DNA from: an uncultured Bacilli bacterium
Lineage (GTDB): Bacteria; Bacillota_I; Bacilli_A; RF39; UBA660
Assembly: GCA_934096945.1 (NCBI GenBank)
Contig: CAKOND010000008.1
Location: 1 to 61,847, forward strand
Length of the DNA: 61,847 bases
Reading direction: 5' to 3'
Shown here: one piece after another, positions 9,027-16,911 of the stretch
Position numbering within the stretch: the first letter of the stretch is position 1
Layout of the letters: the number at the start of each line of letters is the position of its first letter
Notes under the pieces: generated by a model
Told to the model about the DNA's origin: nothing
Seen by the model: only the letters and a program-made list of their open reading frames with translations
Databases searched by the model: none
Translations under genes and position numbers: made by a program

Positions 9027-9533
9027 TTATTTATCAAGTTCAATTTCTATTACATTATCAATTTTAACATCCAACTTACGATAAGTAACACCACATTCAT
9101 CAAATAACTTTCTTGATGCCACAAAGTTTACTTCATCATGATATTTATCACTTAAATATACCACTTCTTTTATCCCGCTTTGAATAATTGCCTTAGCACA
9201 TTCATTACACGGAAAAAGTGCAACATATATTTTAGATCCTTCTAAATCTCTTTTATTACCGCGAAAATTAAGGATCGCATTAAGTTCAGCATGACAGACA
9301 TACAAATACTTAGTATCAAGCGGAGCACCTTCTCTATCCCAAGGAAAACAATCATCATGAAATCCATTCGGAGCACCATTATAACCAATTGATAAAATTC
9401 TATTATCATCACTTACAATACAAGCTCCAACTTGTGTTGATGGGTCTTTACTTCTAAGTGCAGATAATTTAGCAATTCCCATAAAATATTCATCCCATGA
9501 CAAATAATCAGTCCTTTGTTTCTTTATATCCAT
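9027..9533 (-). CDS. comEB: dCMP deaminase
   Basis: This zinc enzyme converts dCMP to dUMP for thymidylate synthesis. The zinc site is HAELNAIL (His, catalytic Glu) with PCNEC. An extra metal-binding stretch precedes it (TQVGACIVS...CFPWDREGAP), as in ComEB-type enzymes. Length is 168 aa, normal. It is the first gene of an operon with the sortase and aldolase and has a TTGTTACAATATAT promoter-like stretch upstream. Confidence 0.93.
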   Translation of the reverse strand: MDIKKQRTDYLSWDEYFMGIAKLSALRSKDPSTQVGACIVSDDNRILSIGYNGAPNGFHDDCFPWDREGAPLDTKYLYVCHAELNAILNFRGNKRDLEGSKIYVALFPCNECAKAIIQSGIKEVVYLSDKYHDEVNFVASRKLFDECGVTYRKLDVKIDNVIEIELDK

Positions 9534-9572
9534 TTTTTCACATCCTTACTTATATATTGTAACAAATTTTTC

Positions 9573-9603
9573 AAAAAAAAAGAAGATGTATTACTACAAC
9601 TTC
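9573..9603 (-). terminator. Terminator of hisS overlapping its stop codon
   Basis: On the minus strand GAAG-TGTA pairs with TACA-CTTC around a GTAA loop and is followed by nine T residues. The hisS stop lies inside the hairpin. Confidence 0.8.
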
Positions 9604-10898
9604 ACAATTTCTATAACTTTTTCAGGATTTTTTAAATTAATTTCAAAATTATTTTGATTTATCATATCCTTAACAGTTACTTTACCACTCTTAACTTCAT
9701 CTTCACCCACAATTATTACATATGGAATATTTTCTCTATTAGCAAAATCTAAACTTTTCTTAAGTTTTCTACCTTTCATTTCTACATCAACATTATATCC
9801 ATAACTTCTTAGGGTATCCGCTAAAGATAAAGCTTCCATGTCAACACCCATTGGAATTATATAAAACTTAATATCTGATGTATTTTTAAAATCATCTCTT
9901 GTTTTAAGAATTTCATAAATTGATGTTAAACCGAAACTAATACCAACTGCAGGATAAACTTCACCATCATTAATATATTCAGTAACCATTTTATCGTATC
10001 TACCGCCACCACCGATAGAACCAGTTAAATATCCTGACTTATCATATACTTCAAAAACATTACCAGTATAATAATCTTGACCACGAGCAAGTGTTAAATC
10101 AACTTTACAAATTTCACCATAACCTAGTTTTTCAAGATATCCCTTTAATGTATCAATTTCCTTAATACCTAAAGTAAGTTCTTCATTTATACTATCTTTA
10201 AACATATCCTTTATTTTATCAATATCCATTTTAAATAACATAAGAAGTTTATCAATTTGCTTATTTTCTATAGCTATTTCAATTAAATACGTTCTAAGTT
10301 CTTCTTCAGTTATCTTATTCATTTTATCAAGTATTGTTATTACTCTGCTTATTTGTTCTTCACTAACACCAGCTTCTTTTATAAGACCACGCATTAAATT
10401 TCTATTATTGTATTTAATTATAATATCAATACCTAACTTTTTAAAAGCATTAATATATAAACTTAAAAGTTCTGCTTCAATAAATTGACCTTCAATACCT
10501 ACAACATCAGCATCACATTGTGTAAATTCTCTATCTCTACCAACTTTAACTGGGCCATCTCGAAACACTTTAGCTATTTCATATCTTTTAAATGGCATTG
10601 ATATATTATTCTTATTTAAAGCAATAAACTTAGCAAATGGTACAGTTAAATCGTATCTAAGTCCAAGTTCTCTTCCTCCTTGGTCACTTAACTTATAAAT
10701 TTCTTTAAGTAAATCATTATTTTCATCATACTTATCTACTAGCATATCTAAGTAACATAAAATCGGAGTTTCAATTGAACCATAACCATATTCCATAAAA
10801 GTTTCTCTAAGCACTCCATTAATATAATTTCTAATTTTTTGTTCTTTAGGTAAAAAATCATAACCACCTTTTACATTTTGAATTTTCATATTTTCCAC
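9594..10898 (-). CDS. hisS: Histidyl-tRNA synthetase
   Basis: HisS is a class II synthetase charging tRNA-His. Motif 1 surrounds GSIETPILCYLDML, and motif 2 is FRDGPVKVGRDREFTQCD. The histidine-specific LARGQDYYTGNVFEV and the motif 3 arginine region GSIGGGGRYDKMV are present. The 434 aa include the C-terminal anticodon-binding domain. The start used is GTG 10898, placed 6 nt after AAGGA; ATG at 10889 is an alternative. A His-codon leader peptide and a terminator hairpin lie directly upstream. Confidence 0.95.
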   Translation of the reverse strand: MENMKIQNVKGGYDFLPKEQKIRNYINGVLRETFMEYGYGSIETPILCYLDMLVDKYDENNDLLKEIYKLSDQGGRELGLRYDLTVPFAKFIALNKNNISMPFKRYEIAKVFRDGPVKVGRDREFTQCDADVVGIEGQFIEAELLSLYINAFKKLGIDIIIKYNNRNLMRGLIKEAGVSEEQISRVITILDKMNKITEEELRTYLIEIAIENKQIDKLLMLFKMDIDKIKDMFKDSINEELTLGIKEIDTLKGYLEKLGYGEICKVDLTLARGQDYYTGNVFEVYDKSGYLTGSIGGGGRYDKMVTEYINDGEVYPAVGISFGLTSIYEILKTRDDFKNTSDIKFYIIPMGVDMEALSLADTLRSYGYNVDVEMKGRKLKKSLDFANRENIPYVIIVGEDEVKSGKVTVKDMINQNNFEINLKNPEKVIEIVKL

Positions 10899-10997
10899 AA
10901 TCCTTCCTTATTTTTATTATTTTAAAAAGCTATACAAGTAGTTACTTGTATAGCTCATATATACAAGCACTACAATAAGCACTTGTATTTACAACCT
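10899..10997 (-). promoter_or_regulatory. hisS attenuator: alternative hairpins ending in a terminator
   Basis: Between the leader peptide stop and hisS the minus-strand RNA can form three mutually exclusive hairpins. The early one pairs ATACAAG (10982-10988) with CTTGTAT (10961-10967). The middle one (antiterminator) pairs CTTGTATA (10960-10967) with TATACAAG (10945-10952). The last is an intrinsic terminator, AGCTATACAAG with CTTGTATAGCT and TTTT (10924-10955). In addition GCACTTG inside the leader gene can pair with CAAGTGC after it. This is the architecture of ribosome-stalling attenuation; function is inferred. Confidence 0.75.
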
Positions 10998-11063
10998 TTA
11001 ATGTCGTAAGTCCAAGTGCATGTTTTTATGATGATGAACTATTCTTTCTAAATATTCTTTCAT
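10998..11063 (-). CDS. Histidine-rich leader peptide of hisS (21 aa)
   Basis: The 21-residue peptide MKEYLERIVHHHKNMHLDLR ends with a final His before TAA. It has five His codons, three of them consecutive. AAGGGATG lies 6 nt ahead of the ATG. It begins about 20 nt after a clear promoter and is followed by mutually exclusive hairpins and a terminator before hisS. A ribosome stalling at the His codons would be expected to favour read-through into hisS. Confidence 0.78.
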   Translation of the reverse strand: MKEYLERIVHHHKNMHLDLRH

Positions 11064-11089
11064 AAAATACATCCCTTCAAAGTAAATAC

Positions 11090-11119
11090 ATTATAACACA
11101 ACTATATTATATTTGTCAA
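11090..11119 (-). promoter_or_regulatory. hisS leader promoter
   Basis: On the minus strand a perfect TTGACA (11119-11114) and a perfect TATAAT (11095-11090) are separated by 18 nt, a strong housekeeping-sigma promoter reading toward the leader peptide. Confidence 0.8.
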
Positions 11120-11473
11120 AACCCTATATCAATATCATATGATTTTTAAGTATTTAATCAATAAAAAAATGTTTACTTACCATTATAAAATGTTCAAGTA
11201 AACATTACATTCATTAAAAAGTAAGCATTGACGTTCTAAAATCAAATATTTCTTTTTTTATTATATGAAATTATTATCATATTTTAATTCAAATTTCAAG
11301 CCACAAATTTTGTTAAAAAATAAAGCTTAATTTATAAGCCCTATTTTTAAGTGAATTGGAAACCAATTTCACACTATCCTTTTTATTCTAGCTACTGCTA
11401 GCTTAATTAAATTATATGTTATAATTTTTTACTTTGCAATATATTTTACACATATATTTACAATGTCTTTACA
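11120..11473 (-). terminator. Non-coding gap after sigE with two hairpins
   Basis: I see no gene here. The clearest element is an 11-bp perfect stem, AATGTTTACTT with AAGTAAACATT (11168-11206), followed on the minus strand by seven T residues: a terminator for the sigE transcript. A weaker GCTTA/TAAGC hairpin with a T-run lies at 11315-11340, and an imperfect GTGAATTGG/CCAATTTCAC hairpin near 11352-11375. Confidence 0.55.
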
Positions 11474-12157
11474 CTATCTAATCATAACTTGTTTTAATTT
11501 TCTAACCACTTTCTTTTCAATTCTTGAAATATAAGATTGGCTTATCCCTAGCATTTCTGCCACTTCTTTCTGAGTATATTCCTTAGTATTATTAAGACCA
11601 TATCTTAGAGTCATTATCTCTTTATCTCTATCAGGAAGCCCTTCAATTTCTTTAGATAAAACCTCTTTATCCACTTGTTTTTCATATTCATTTGGAACTA
11701 AATCTATCTCAGTACCCAGAATATCTTCAAGATGAAGTTCATTACCTTCGGCATCATAATTCAATGCATCTTCAAGTGATACTTCTGCTCTTTTTCTTTT
11801 ATTCTTTCTTAGAAACATTAATATTTCATTAGAGATACATCTTGATGCATAAGTAGCAAGCTTAATATTTTTATCAATTTTATAAGTATTTATACCTTTG
11901 ATAAGTCCAATCGAACCTATACTTACTAAGTCTTCAATATCATAAGTAGTATTTTCATACTTTTTAGCTAAGAAAACAACTAATCTTAAGTTATGTTCAA
12001 TTAAGACATTTCTAGCTTCCTCATCCCCCGCTTTAGCTTTAATTAAATAAGCAAGTTCTTCTTCTTTAGAAAGTGGTGGTGGTAATTTATCTGTTGCCCC
12101 CACAAAAAAAACTTCATTATACTTACTAAATAACCATTCAATTATTTTTCTAAACAT
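11474..12157 (-). CDS. sigE: Sporulation sigma factor SigE
   Basis: SigE directs early mother-cell transcription in sporulation. The N-terminus EVFFVGATDKLPPPLSKEEE closely matches pro-SigE, with about 18 residues before the expected SpoIIGA cleavage region. This pro-sequence is shorter than in Bacillus subtilis. Region 2 (NLRLVVFLAKKYENT, DLVSIGSIGLIKGI, KLATYASRCISNEILM) and region 4 (YTQKEVAEMLGISQSYISRIE) are complete. GGAGG precedes the ATG. It overlaps the spoIIGA end by 16 nt, as expected for the spoIIG pair. Confidence 0.95.
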   Translation of the reverse strand: MFRKIIEWLFSKYNEVFFVGATDKLPPPLSKEEELAYLIKAKAGDEEARNVLIEHNLRLVVFLAKKYENTTYDIEDLVSIGSIGLIKGINTYKIDKNIKLATYASRCISNEILMFLRKNKRKRAEVSLEDALNYDAEGNELHLEDILGTEIDLVPNEYEKQVDKEVLSKEIEGLPDRDKEIMTLRYGLNNTKEYTQKEVAEMLGISQSYISRIEKKVVRKLKQVMIR

Positions 12158-12945
12158 ATATCCTCCATTAATTTATAGTTAAGTAAAACATCTGCTCCAT
12201 TTAAGTTAAACTCATCATTACTAATGCCCACTAGATAATTAGTAAATATTTGATTATTAACTTTTAAATATTTAATTTTAAAGCATTCAATTAGTCCATA
12301 CTTATTTAAGGCTTTATAAGGAACATACATCGGACTACGAATATTTATATAACTTGATAATAACTTCTTTGACATAATAATTACATATTTTTTAGTAACT
12401 GGATCTTTAAGTTTATTACCAGAGTCAATAAACCCTGTAGAGTTTAAAACTTTTCCATTATTAAATACTATTTCAACATTATAATTAAAATTATATGATG
12501 ATTTAAACTTTTTATGTTCATAAATATATAACCCAAGTATTAAAGGTCCAAGTATTAAAAGAAGCAGATAATTTATACTTAATCCATCAAAATAAAAAAT
12601 TAAACCTTCTCTTTTATAACTAAATTCTACATCTAAAAGATATAGAAAACCTCCTAAAATGACACTACACATATATAAATAAAGTAAATTAGTAAATGTA
12701 TACTTAATATTTTTAAATTTAAAAGCAACTAAAACCATAATAACACTAACAAGGATCTTAAGTAAAAATAAAATAAATTTATTAAAAGGTAAAAACAAAA
12801 TAACAAGTGATAAAGCACCGATGATACTGGCTGAAATAAGTCTTACAAAGTTTTTATGTCTTTTAAGTGTTATATCTATTGTCATAAGCAGTAGTAAATC
12901 ATAGATAAAATTAAGCATAAAAACTAAGTCTAAGTATATCTTCAT
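12142..12945 (-). CDS. spoIIGA: Pro-sigma-E processing protease SpoIIGA
   Basis: SpoIIGA is the membrane aspartic protease that activates pro-SigE in response to a forespore signal. About five N-terminal membrane helices are followed by a soluble domain with the aspartyl-protease-like FIDSGNKLKDPVTKK motif, whose DSG is the catalytic site. I start at 12945 (MKIYLDLVFMLNFIYDLLLL), which matches the family N-terminus and has GGTGAT 7 nt ahead. Length is 267 aa. It sits between ftsZ and sigE, the conserved Bacilli order. Confidence 0.93.
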   Translation of the reverse strand: MKIYLDLVFMLNFIYDLLLLMTIDITLKRHKNFVRLISASIIGALSLVILFLPFNKFILFLLKILVSVIMVLVAFKFKNIKYTFTNLLYLYMCSVILGGFLYLLDVEFSYKREGLIFYFDGLSINYLLLLILGPLILGLYIYEHKKFKSSYNFNYNVEIVFNNGKVLNSTGFIDSGNKLKDPVTKKYVIIMSKKLLSSYINIRSPMYVPYKALNKYGLIECFKIKYLKVNNQIFTNYLVGISNDEFNLNGADVLLNYKLMEDICLEK

Positions 12946-12961
12946 CTTTATCACCAAAACT

Positions 12962-13005
12962 ATTATACAAAAAAAAGCAACAATAATTTGTTGCTTTTTG
13001 TCGAA
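12962..13005 (-). promoter_or_regulatory. spoIIGA promoter with Spo0A box; ftsZ terminator
   Basis: The gap after ftsZ holds three overlapping signals. TTGTCGAA on the plus strand at 12998-13005 is an exact Spo0A box. A terminator hairpin, GCAACAA with TTGTTGC (12977-12994), is followed by eight T residues on the minus strand. A perfect TATAAT lies at 12967-12962 with no good -35 at normal spacing. The box would lie roughly 43-50 bp upstream of the start site, the arrangement of Spo0A-activated spoIIG promoters. Confidence 0.65.
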
Positions 13006-13017
13006 CACCTTTAATTT

Positions 13018-14079
13018 TTAATAATTATCGCTTCTTAAAAATGGTGGAATTTCATATTCATCATCTACTTCAGGAGTTTGTCTTCTTTTTTGAACATGTA
13101 CTTCATCACTAAATAACGCTTCTTCACCAACTTCTTCATCAAATCCTGTAGCTATTACTGTAACAATAACTTCATCAGTCAAGTTATCATTCTTTATAGC
13201 ACCGAAGATTATATTTATATCTGAGTTTGCTGCTTCTCTGACAGTTTCTACAGCATCTTCAATTTCAAATAATGTAAGATTTTTACCACCAGTTACATTT
13301 ACAATTGCATTTGTTGCCCCTTCAATAGTTGCTTCCAAAAGCGAATTTGATACTGCTTGTCTAGCAGCTTCAATTGCTCTATTTTCACCAGCATTGCATC
13401 CAATACCAATAATAGCTGTACCACTTTTTTCCATAACAGTCTTAACATCTGCAAAGTCTAGGTTGATAACCCCAGTAACAGCAATTAAATCTGATATTGA
13501 TTGAACCCCTCTATGAAGAACATTATCTACTTCTTTAAATGCTTCTTCAAAACTTGTAGTTTTGTCAATAATATCTCTTAATCTATCATTAGGTATAATA
13601 ATTAAACTATCAACATGAGTTCTAAGTTCTTCAAGTCCTACTAAAGCATTTTCCATTCTCTTTTTGCCTTCAAATCTAAATGGTTTAGTAACTATACCAA
13701 CTGTTAAGGCTCCCATATTTTGAGCAATTTCAGCAATAATTGGTGCAGCACCAGTACCAGTACCTCCACCAAGTCCACAAGCAACAAATACCATATCTGC
13801 TCCTTGCAATGCATCTTCTAATTCATTTTTACTTTCTAAAGCAGCACTTCTACCAACTTCTGGGTTAGCTCCAGCACCTCTTCCTCCAGTAATATTTTTA
13901 CCTATTTGTATTTTATTTTGACATAAAGAAGCATTTAAAACTTGTAAATCTGTATTAACTACATAAAATTCAACACTTTTAACTCCTTCTTCAATCATTC
14001 GGTTAACCGCGTTACATCCGCCGCCACCTACGCCAACAACTTTAATCTTGGCTATTTGATCCATCTGTAATCCATTCAT
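13018..14079 (-). CDS. ftsZ: Cell division protein FtsZ
   Basis: FtsZ is the tubulin-like GTPase of the division ring. The signature loop LGGGTGTGAAPI and the N-terminal VGVGGGGCNAVNRMI nucleotide-binding segment are intact. The T7 loop (VINLDFADVKTVM) follows. The C-terminal peptide IPPFLR, which binds FtsA and other partners, is conserved after a short acidic linker. Length is 353 aa. It follows ftsA and is closed by its own terminator ahead of spoIIGA. Confidence 0.97.
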   Translation of the reverse strand: MNGLQMDQIAKIKVVGVGGGGCNAVNRMIEEGVKSVEFYVVNTDLQVLNASLCQNKIQIGKNITGGRGAGANPEVGRSAALESKNELEDALQGADMVFVACGLGGGTGTGAAPIIAEIAQNMGALTVGIVTKPFRFEGKKRMENALVGLEELRTHVDSLIIIPNDRLRDIIDKTTSFEEAFKEVDNVLHRGVQSISDLIAVTGVINLDFADVKTVMEKSGTAIIGIGCNAGENRAIEAARQAVSNSLLEATIEGATNAIVNVTGGKNLTLFEIEDAVETVREAANSDINIIFGAIKNDNLTDEVIVTVIATGFDEEVGEEALFSDEVHVQKRRQTPEVDDEYEIPPFLRSDNY

Positions 14080-14094
14080 ATTTCATTCTCCCAT

Positions 14095-15336
14095 CTAGTT
14101 ATCAAAAAAGTATCCAAATAATTTACCTAATAAAGAATCATCTGAGATATTAACCTTTTTATGTATTCCACTTAATTCTTCTTGTTCATCAATACTAAAT
14201 ATTGAAAAATCTCTATTTCTTAATTTCAACCTACTATCATAATACTTAATTAAACCTACACCAGTAGCATATTTATTATGTCTAGCTCCAATTTCTGTAA
14301 CAACTCCTAACGTAGCATCTTTAAAAATATAATTCATTATGCTTTTAAAATCTGCCATTTCTGTTACTCCCCCTGTAACAATTATATAACTAATTTCCTT
14401 TTTTGTTAAGAGATTTATTTGTTTTTTTGCTAAATTTAGCAATTCTTCTAATCTTCCCATTACAATTTCACTAACGTCATACTGATTTATTTTAATCTTA
14501 TCACCATTTTTATTTTCCAAAATTACTGATTCATTAGGTTGAGCATTTGTCTTATCTGCAAGAGCAATTGTTTCTTTTAAATAAAGAGCATCGTTTCTAC
14601 TTATTTTATAAACATAACCTAAATCGTAATCAATGGTCTCTCCCCCCATATCAATAGCTTCGCATCCCGTTAGTATACCTTTATTAAATATAGCAACAGC
14701 AGTTTTAGAAGCACCAATATTTATTACTGCACCAACTTCTTCACTATTTTTACTATTTTTAAATTCATAATAATCACCAATAGATCCAACAGTAACATCA
14801 ACTACTGTAACCCCTATTTTTTCTAAACATTTAATTATAGAATTTACATTTTTCTTTGGAACAGTAGCAACCACTACCTTCACTTTTAAAGTAACCGCAT
14901 GCATATGAAGAGGGTTGTTAGTTACACTACTATCATCTATTAAAAACTTCGTAGGTAAAAGTCCAACTATTTCTCTATTATCCATAACTTTATTATATAC
15001 AGCAGTTTGCATTGATTTTATAATATCAGCGCCAGTTACTATATGTTCTTCATTTGTAATAGAAGCATAGCCTTCACTTAAGAAACATTCTAGATCATTA
15101 GTTGGACAACTAACAATTACTTTAGTTATCTTAAGTCCAATTTGCTCTTCACCTTTTTTAAAAACATCACTTAAGGCTTCCACAGCACTTTCAGGATTTA
15201 CAACAAAACCTTTTTTTATGCCACGAGATGGTGTATCCACACACGCCAATATATTTAGTTTATTACGCATTATTTCACCAACTACAAGTTTAATAGTGTG
15301 ACTACCGATATCTAAACTAGCTATTATCTTCCGCAT
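14095..15336 (-). CDS. ftsA: Cell division protein FtsA
   Basis: FtsA is the actin-like tether of the FtsZ ring. The N-terminus IIASLDIGSHTIKLVVGE is the phosphate-1 motif. GAVINIGASKTAVAIF and IIVTGGVTEMADF are the other nucleotide-binding motifs. The end LLGKLFGYFFDN is consistent with a membrane-targeting amphipathic helix. I start at ATG 15336, with TAGGAG 9 nt ahead; an upstream in-frame start would lie inside the promoter. Length is 413 aa, and ftsZ follows after 15 nt. Confidence 0.95.
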   Translation of the reverse strand: MRKIIASLDIGSHTIKLVVGEIMRNKLNILACVDTPSRGIKKGFVVNPESAVEALSDVFKKGEEQIGLKITKVIVSCPTNDLECFLSEGYASITNEEHIVTGADIIKSMQTAVYNKVMDNREIVGLLPTKFLIDDSSVTNNPLHMHAVTLKVKVVVATVPKKNVNSIIKCLEKIGVTVVDVTVGSIGDYYEFKNSKNSEEVGAVINIGASKTAVAIFNKGILTGCEAIDMGGETIDYDLGYVYKISRNDALYLKETIALADKTNAQPNESVILENKNGDKIKINQYDVSEIVMGRLEELLNLAKKQINLLTKKEISYIIVTGGVTEMADFKSIMNYIFKDATLGVVTEIGARHNKYATGVGLIKYYDSRLKLRNRDFSIFSIDEQEELSGIHKKVNISDDSLLGKLFGYFFDN

Positions 15337-15364
15337 GCAAACATCTCCTATTACCTTATAAACA

Positions 15365-15399
15365 ATTATATCTAAAAAACCCCATTCTTGCAAGGGGCT
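15365..15399 (-). promoter_or_regulatory. ftsA promoter overlapping a small hairpin
   Basis: On the minus strand TTGCAA (15393-15388) and TATAAT (15370-15365) are 17 nt apart. The same bases form a CCCC/GGGG hairpin followed by six T residues, so a terminator for upstream transcription is fused to the promoter of the division genes. The 170 bases beyond it show nothing clear. Confidence 0.6.
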
Positions 15400-15570
15400 T
15401 ATTAATTTTTTTTATATTTTTATCATATTAAGTATCTCTTTATTATCTTTACAAATATGGCACACCAACAATTTACCCCCTTCCAAAAGAACTGCACGAG
15501 CTTTTACTACATATAATTTTCTAGTTCATTAATAATCTATAAAAATAATTTATTTTTTCAAAACTATGCG

Positions 15571-16020
15571 TTAATCAGATAAAGTTATTGGGTCACTTGA
15601 TGTTCCAGATCCTCCAGAATAATTTATAGAAGATATTAAATTAAAAACTGGACGTACACCATACCCAAAATCTGTATTATCAACATCAACACCTCCACGT
15701 TGATACATCATAAAAGAATTACTAGAAACATCAGACTCAGGTATTAGCATCCATTCGTAAAGTCCCATATGTATCCGGTTTTTTGAAGCATTTTCTGAGT
15801 AATTCACCATGGTTGTCCATACACAGGATCCGCTGAAAATCCATAATCACTTACATGCATTAGTCCTATTTTTGCACTATAAGTAATTTTATTAACTGGA
15901 TTCACTATTTCATTTTGATAAGCTACTGAAGGTATAACATTTCTTAAATTTACAAGAGTATTTTCCCCAACTTTCCATACAGTAGTATCAAATTGATTAT
16001 TTATTAGGTTGAACTTCTTA
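15571..16020 (-). pseudogene. Frameshifted copy of the secreted-protein C-terminal domain (copy 3)
   Basis: This longest silent copy aligns with the last 150 or so residues of the protein at 31 kb. KVGENTLVNLRNVIPSVAYQ, KITYSAKIGLMHVSDYGFSA, then after a one-base frameshift near 15815 NRIHMGLYEWMLIPES, and finally VRPVFNLISSINYSGGSGT. The missing 5' half and the frameshift make it non-functional alone. It lies between divergent ftsA and spoIIIAH. Confidence 0.85.
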
Positions 16021-16096
16021 CCCTAATCAATTCCTAATTAGTAATAATAAAAGATTAACCATCATATAGTTAAATAGCTTTAGATGGAGGAATATT

Positions 16097-16582
16097 ATGA
16101 TAAACAAACAAAATTTGTGGTTCGTTACTTTATTTTCCTTGATATTAGTACTAGGAATATATTATGTAACAATGGGTGATGAGACATTAAGTGTCCTCGC
16201 CGGAGAAAATAACATAAGTAAAGAAGTTAGTGTTAAAGAATCTGATGTAATCGTAGCGCTTCAAGTAGCAAGAGACGAAACATTTTTAAAAGAAATGAAT
16301 GAATATCAAAGCATACTATTAGATGATACCGCAACAATCGAAGAAAAAAATGATGCCTATAATGCCCTTCAAGCATTAAGTAATTCTAAAAGTGAATGCG
16401 AAAAAATAAAAAAATTAATTACAGAAAAATTTAAATTTGACAACTTTGTTAAAATCGATGGTGACTCAATCAGCATCACTATTGCTGCCAAAGATCATAA
16501 CAAAGAAATAGCAAATAACATCATCAGAGAAGTTCAAAGCTTATACGATAAACAAAAATATATTACGGTTAAATTTGAATAA
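16097..16582 (+). CDS. spoIIIAH: SpoIIIAH-like sporulation channel protein
   Basis: SpoIIIAH is the mother-cell membrane protein that pairs with forespore SpoIIQ to form the intercellular channel. The 161-aa protein has one N-terminal membrane helix (NLWFVTLFSLILVLGIYYVT). A charged helical region (SVKESDVIVALQVARDE) and the C-terminal ring-building fold (KSECEKIKKLITEKF...) follow, the family pattern. Here it stands alone rather than in a spoIIIA operon. GGAGGAAT precedes the ATG. A weak CATATAGT sigma-E-like -10 lies at 16063. Confidence 0.85.
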   Translation: MINKQNLWFVTLFSLILVLGIYYVTMGDETLSVLAGENNISKEVSVKESDVIVALQVARDETFLKEMNEYQSILLDDTATIEEKNDAYNALQALSNSKSECEKIKKLITEKFKFDNFVKIDGDSISITIAAKDHNKEIANNIIREVQSLYDKQKYITVKFE

Positions 16583-16590
16583 TTTCCTAT

Positions 16591-16630
16591 ACATTTTCCA
16601 AAATACTTCATACAATACTATGAAGTATTT
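16591..16630 (+). promoter_or_regulatory. Sigma-K-type gerE promoter within the spoIIIAH terminator
   Basis: A 12-bp perfect stem, AAATACTTCATA with TATGAAGTATTT (16601-16630), followed by T-rich DNA terminates spoIIIAH. The same stretch carries AC at 16591, then 16 nt, then CATACAATA at 16609-16617, an exact match to the sigma-K pattern AC-N16-CATANNNTA. It would start transcription just ahead of the gerE ribosome site. Confidence 0.6.
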
Positions 16631-16649
16631 TATTTTAAGGAGAATATTT

Positions 16650-16856
16650 ATGAAAAAAAAGATACTAACTGACCGAGAACAAGAAGTATTTGAATTACTT
16701 ATTAAAAATAAAACAACTACACAAATAGCTAAAGAATTATATATCAGTGAAAAAACAGTTAGAAACCACGTATCTAATGCAATTCAAAAACTTGGTGTAA
16801 AAGGTCGTGCCCAAGCCATCATCGAACTGATAAAACTTGGTGAACTATCAATTTAA
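16650..16856 (+). CDS. gerE: GerE-type LuxR-family regulator
   Basis: GerE is a minimal LuxR-type DNA-binding protein that controls the last mother-cell genes, such as coat genes. The 68-aa product is almost only the helix-turn-helix domain: LTDREQEVFELLIKNKTTTQ, ELYISEKTVRNHVSNAIQKL and GVKGRAQAIIELI. No receiver domain is present and the length matches GerE. I start at 16650, with TTAAGGAG 8 nt ahead. The upstream promoter matches sigma-K, which transcribes gerE in Bacillus. Confidence 0.88.
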   Translation: MKKKILTDREQEVFELLIKNKTTTQIAKELYISEKTVRNHVSNAIQKLGVKGRAQAIIELIKLGELSI

Positions 16857-16879
16857 TAAAGACTTCGGTCTTTTTTTTT
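16857..16879 (+). terminator. gerE terminator with UUCG loop
   Basis: AAAGAC-TTCG-GTCTTT followed by T residues, immediately after the gerE stop codon. Confidence 0.85.
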
Positions 16880-16911
16880 ATTTCTAAAATATAATTAATT
16901 AGGGTGTAAAA

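Noticed and set aside
10899..11100. T-box riboswitch for hisS
   Set aside because: I see no T-box sequence or specifier loop; the leader peptide explains the hairpins.
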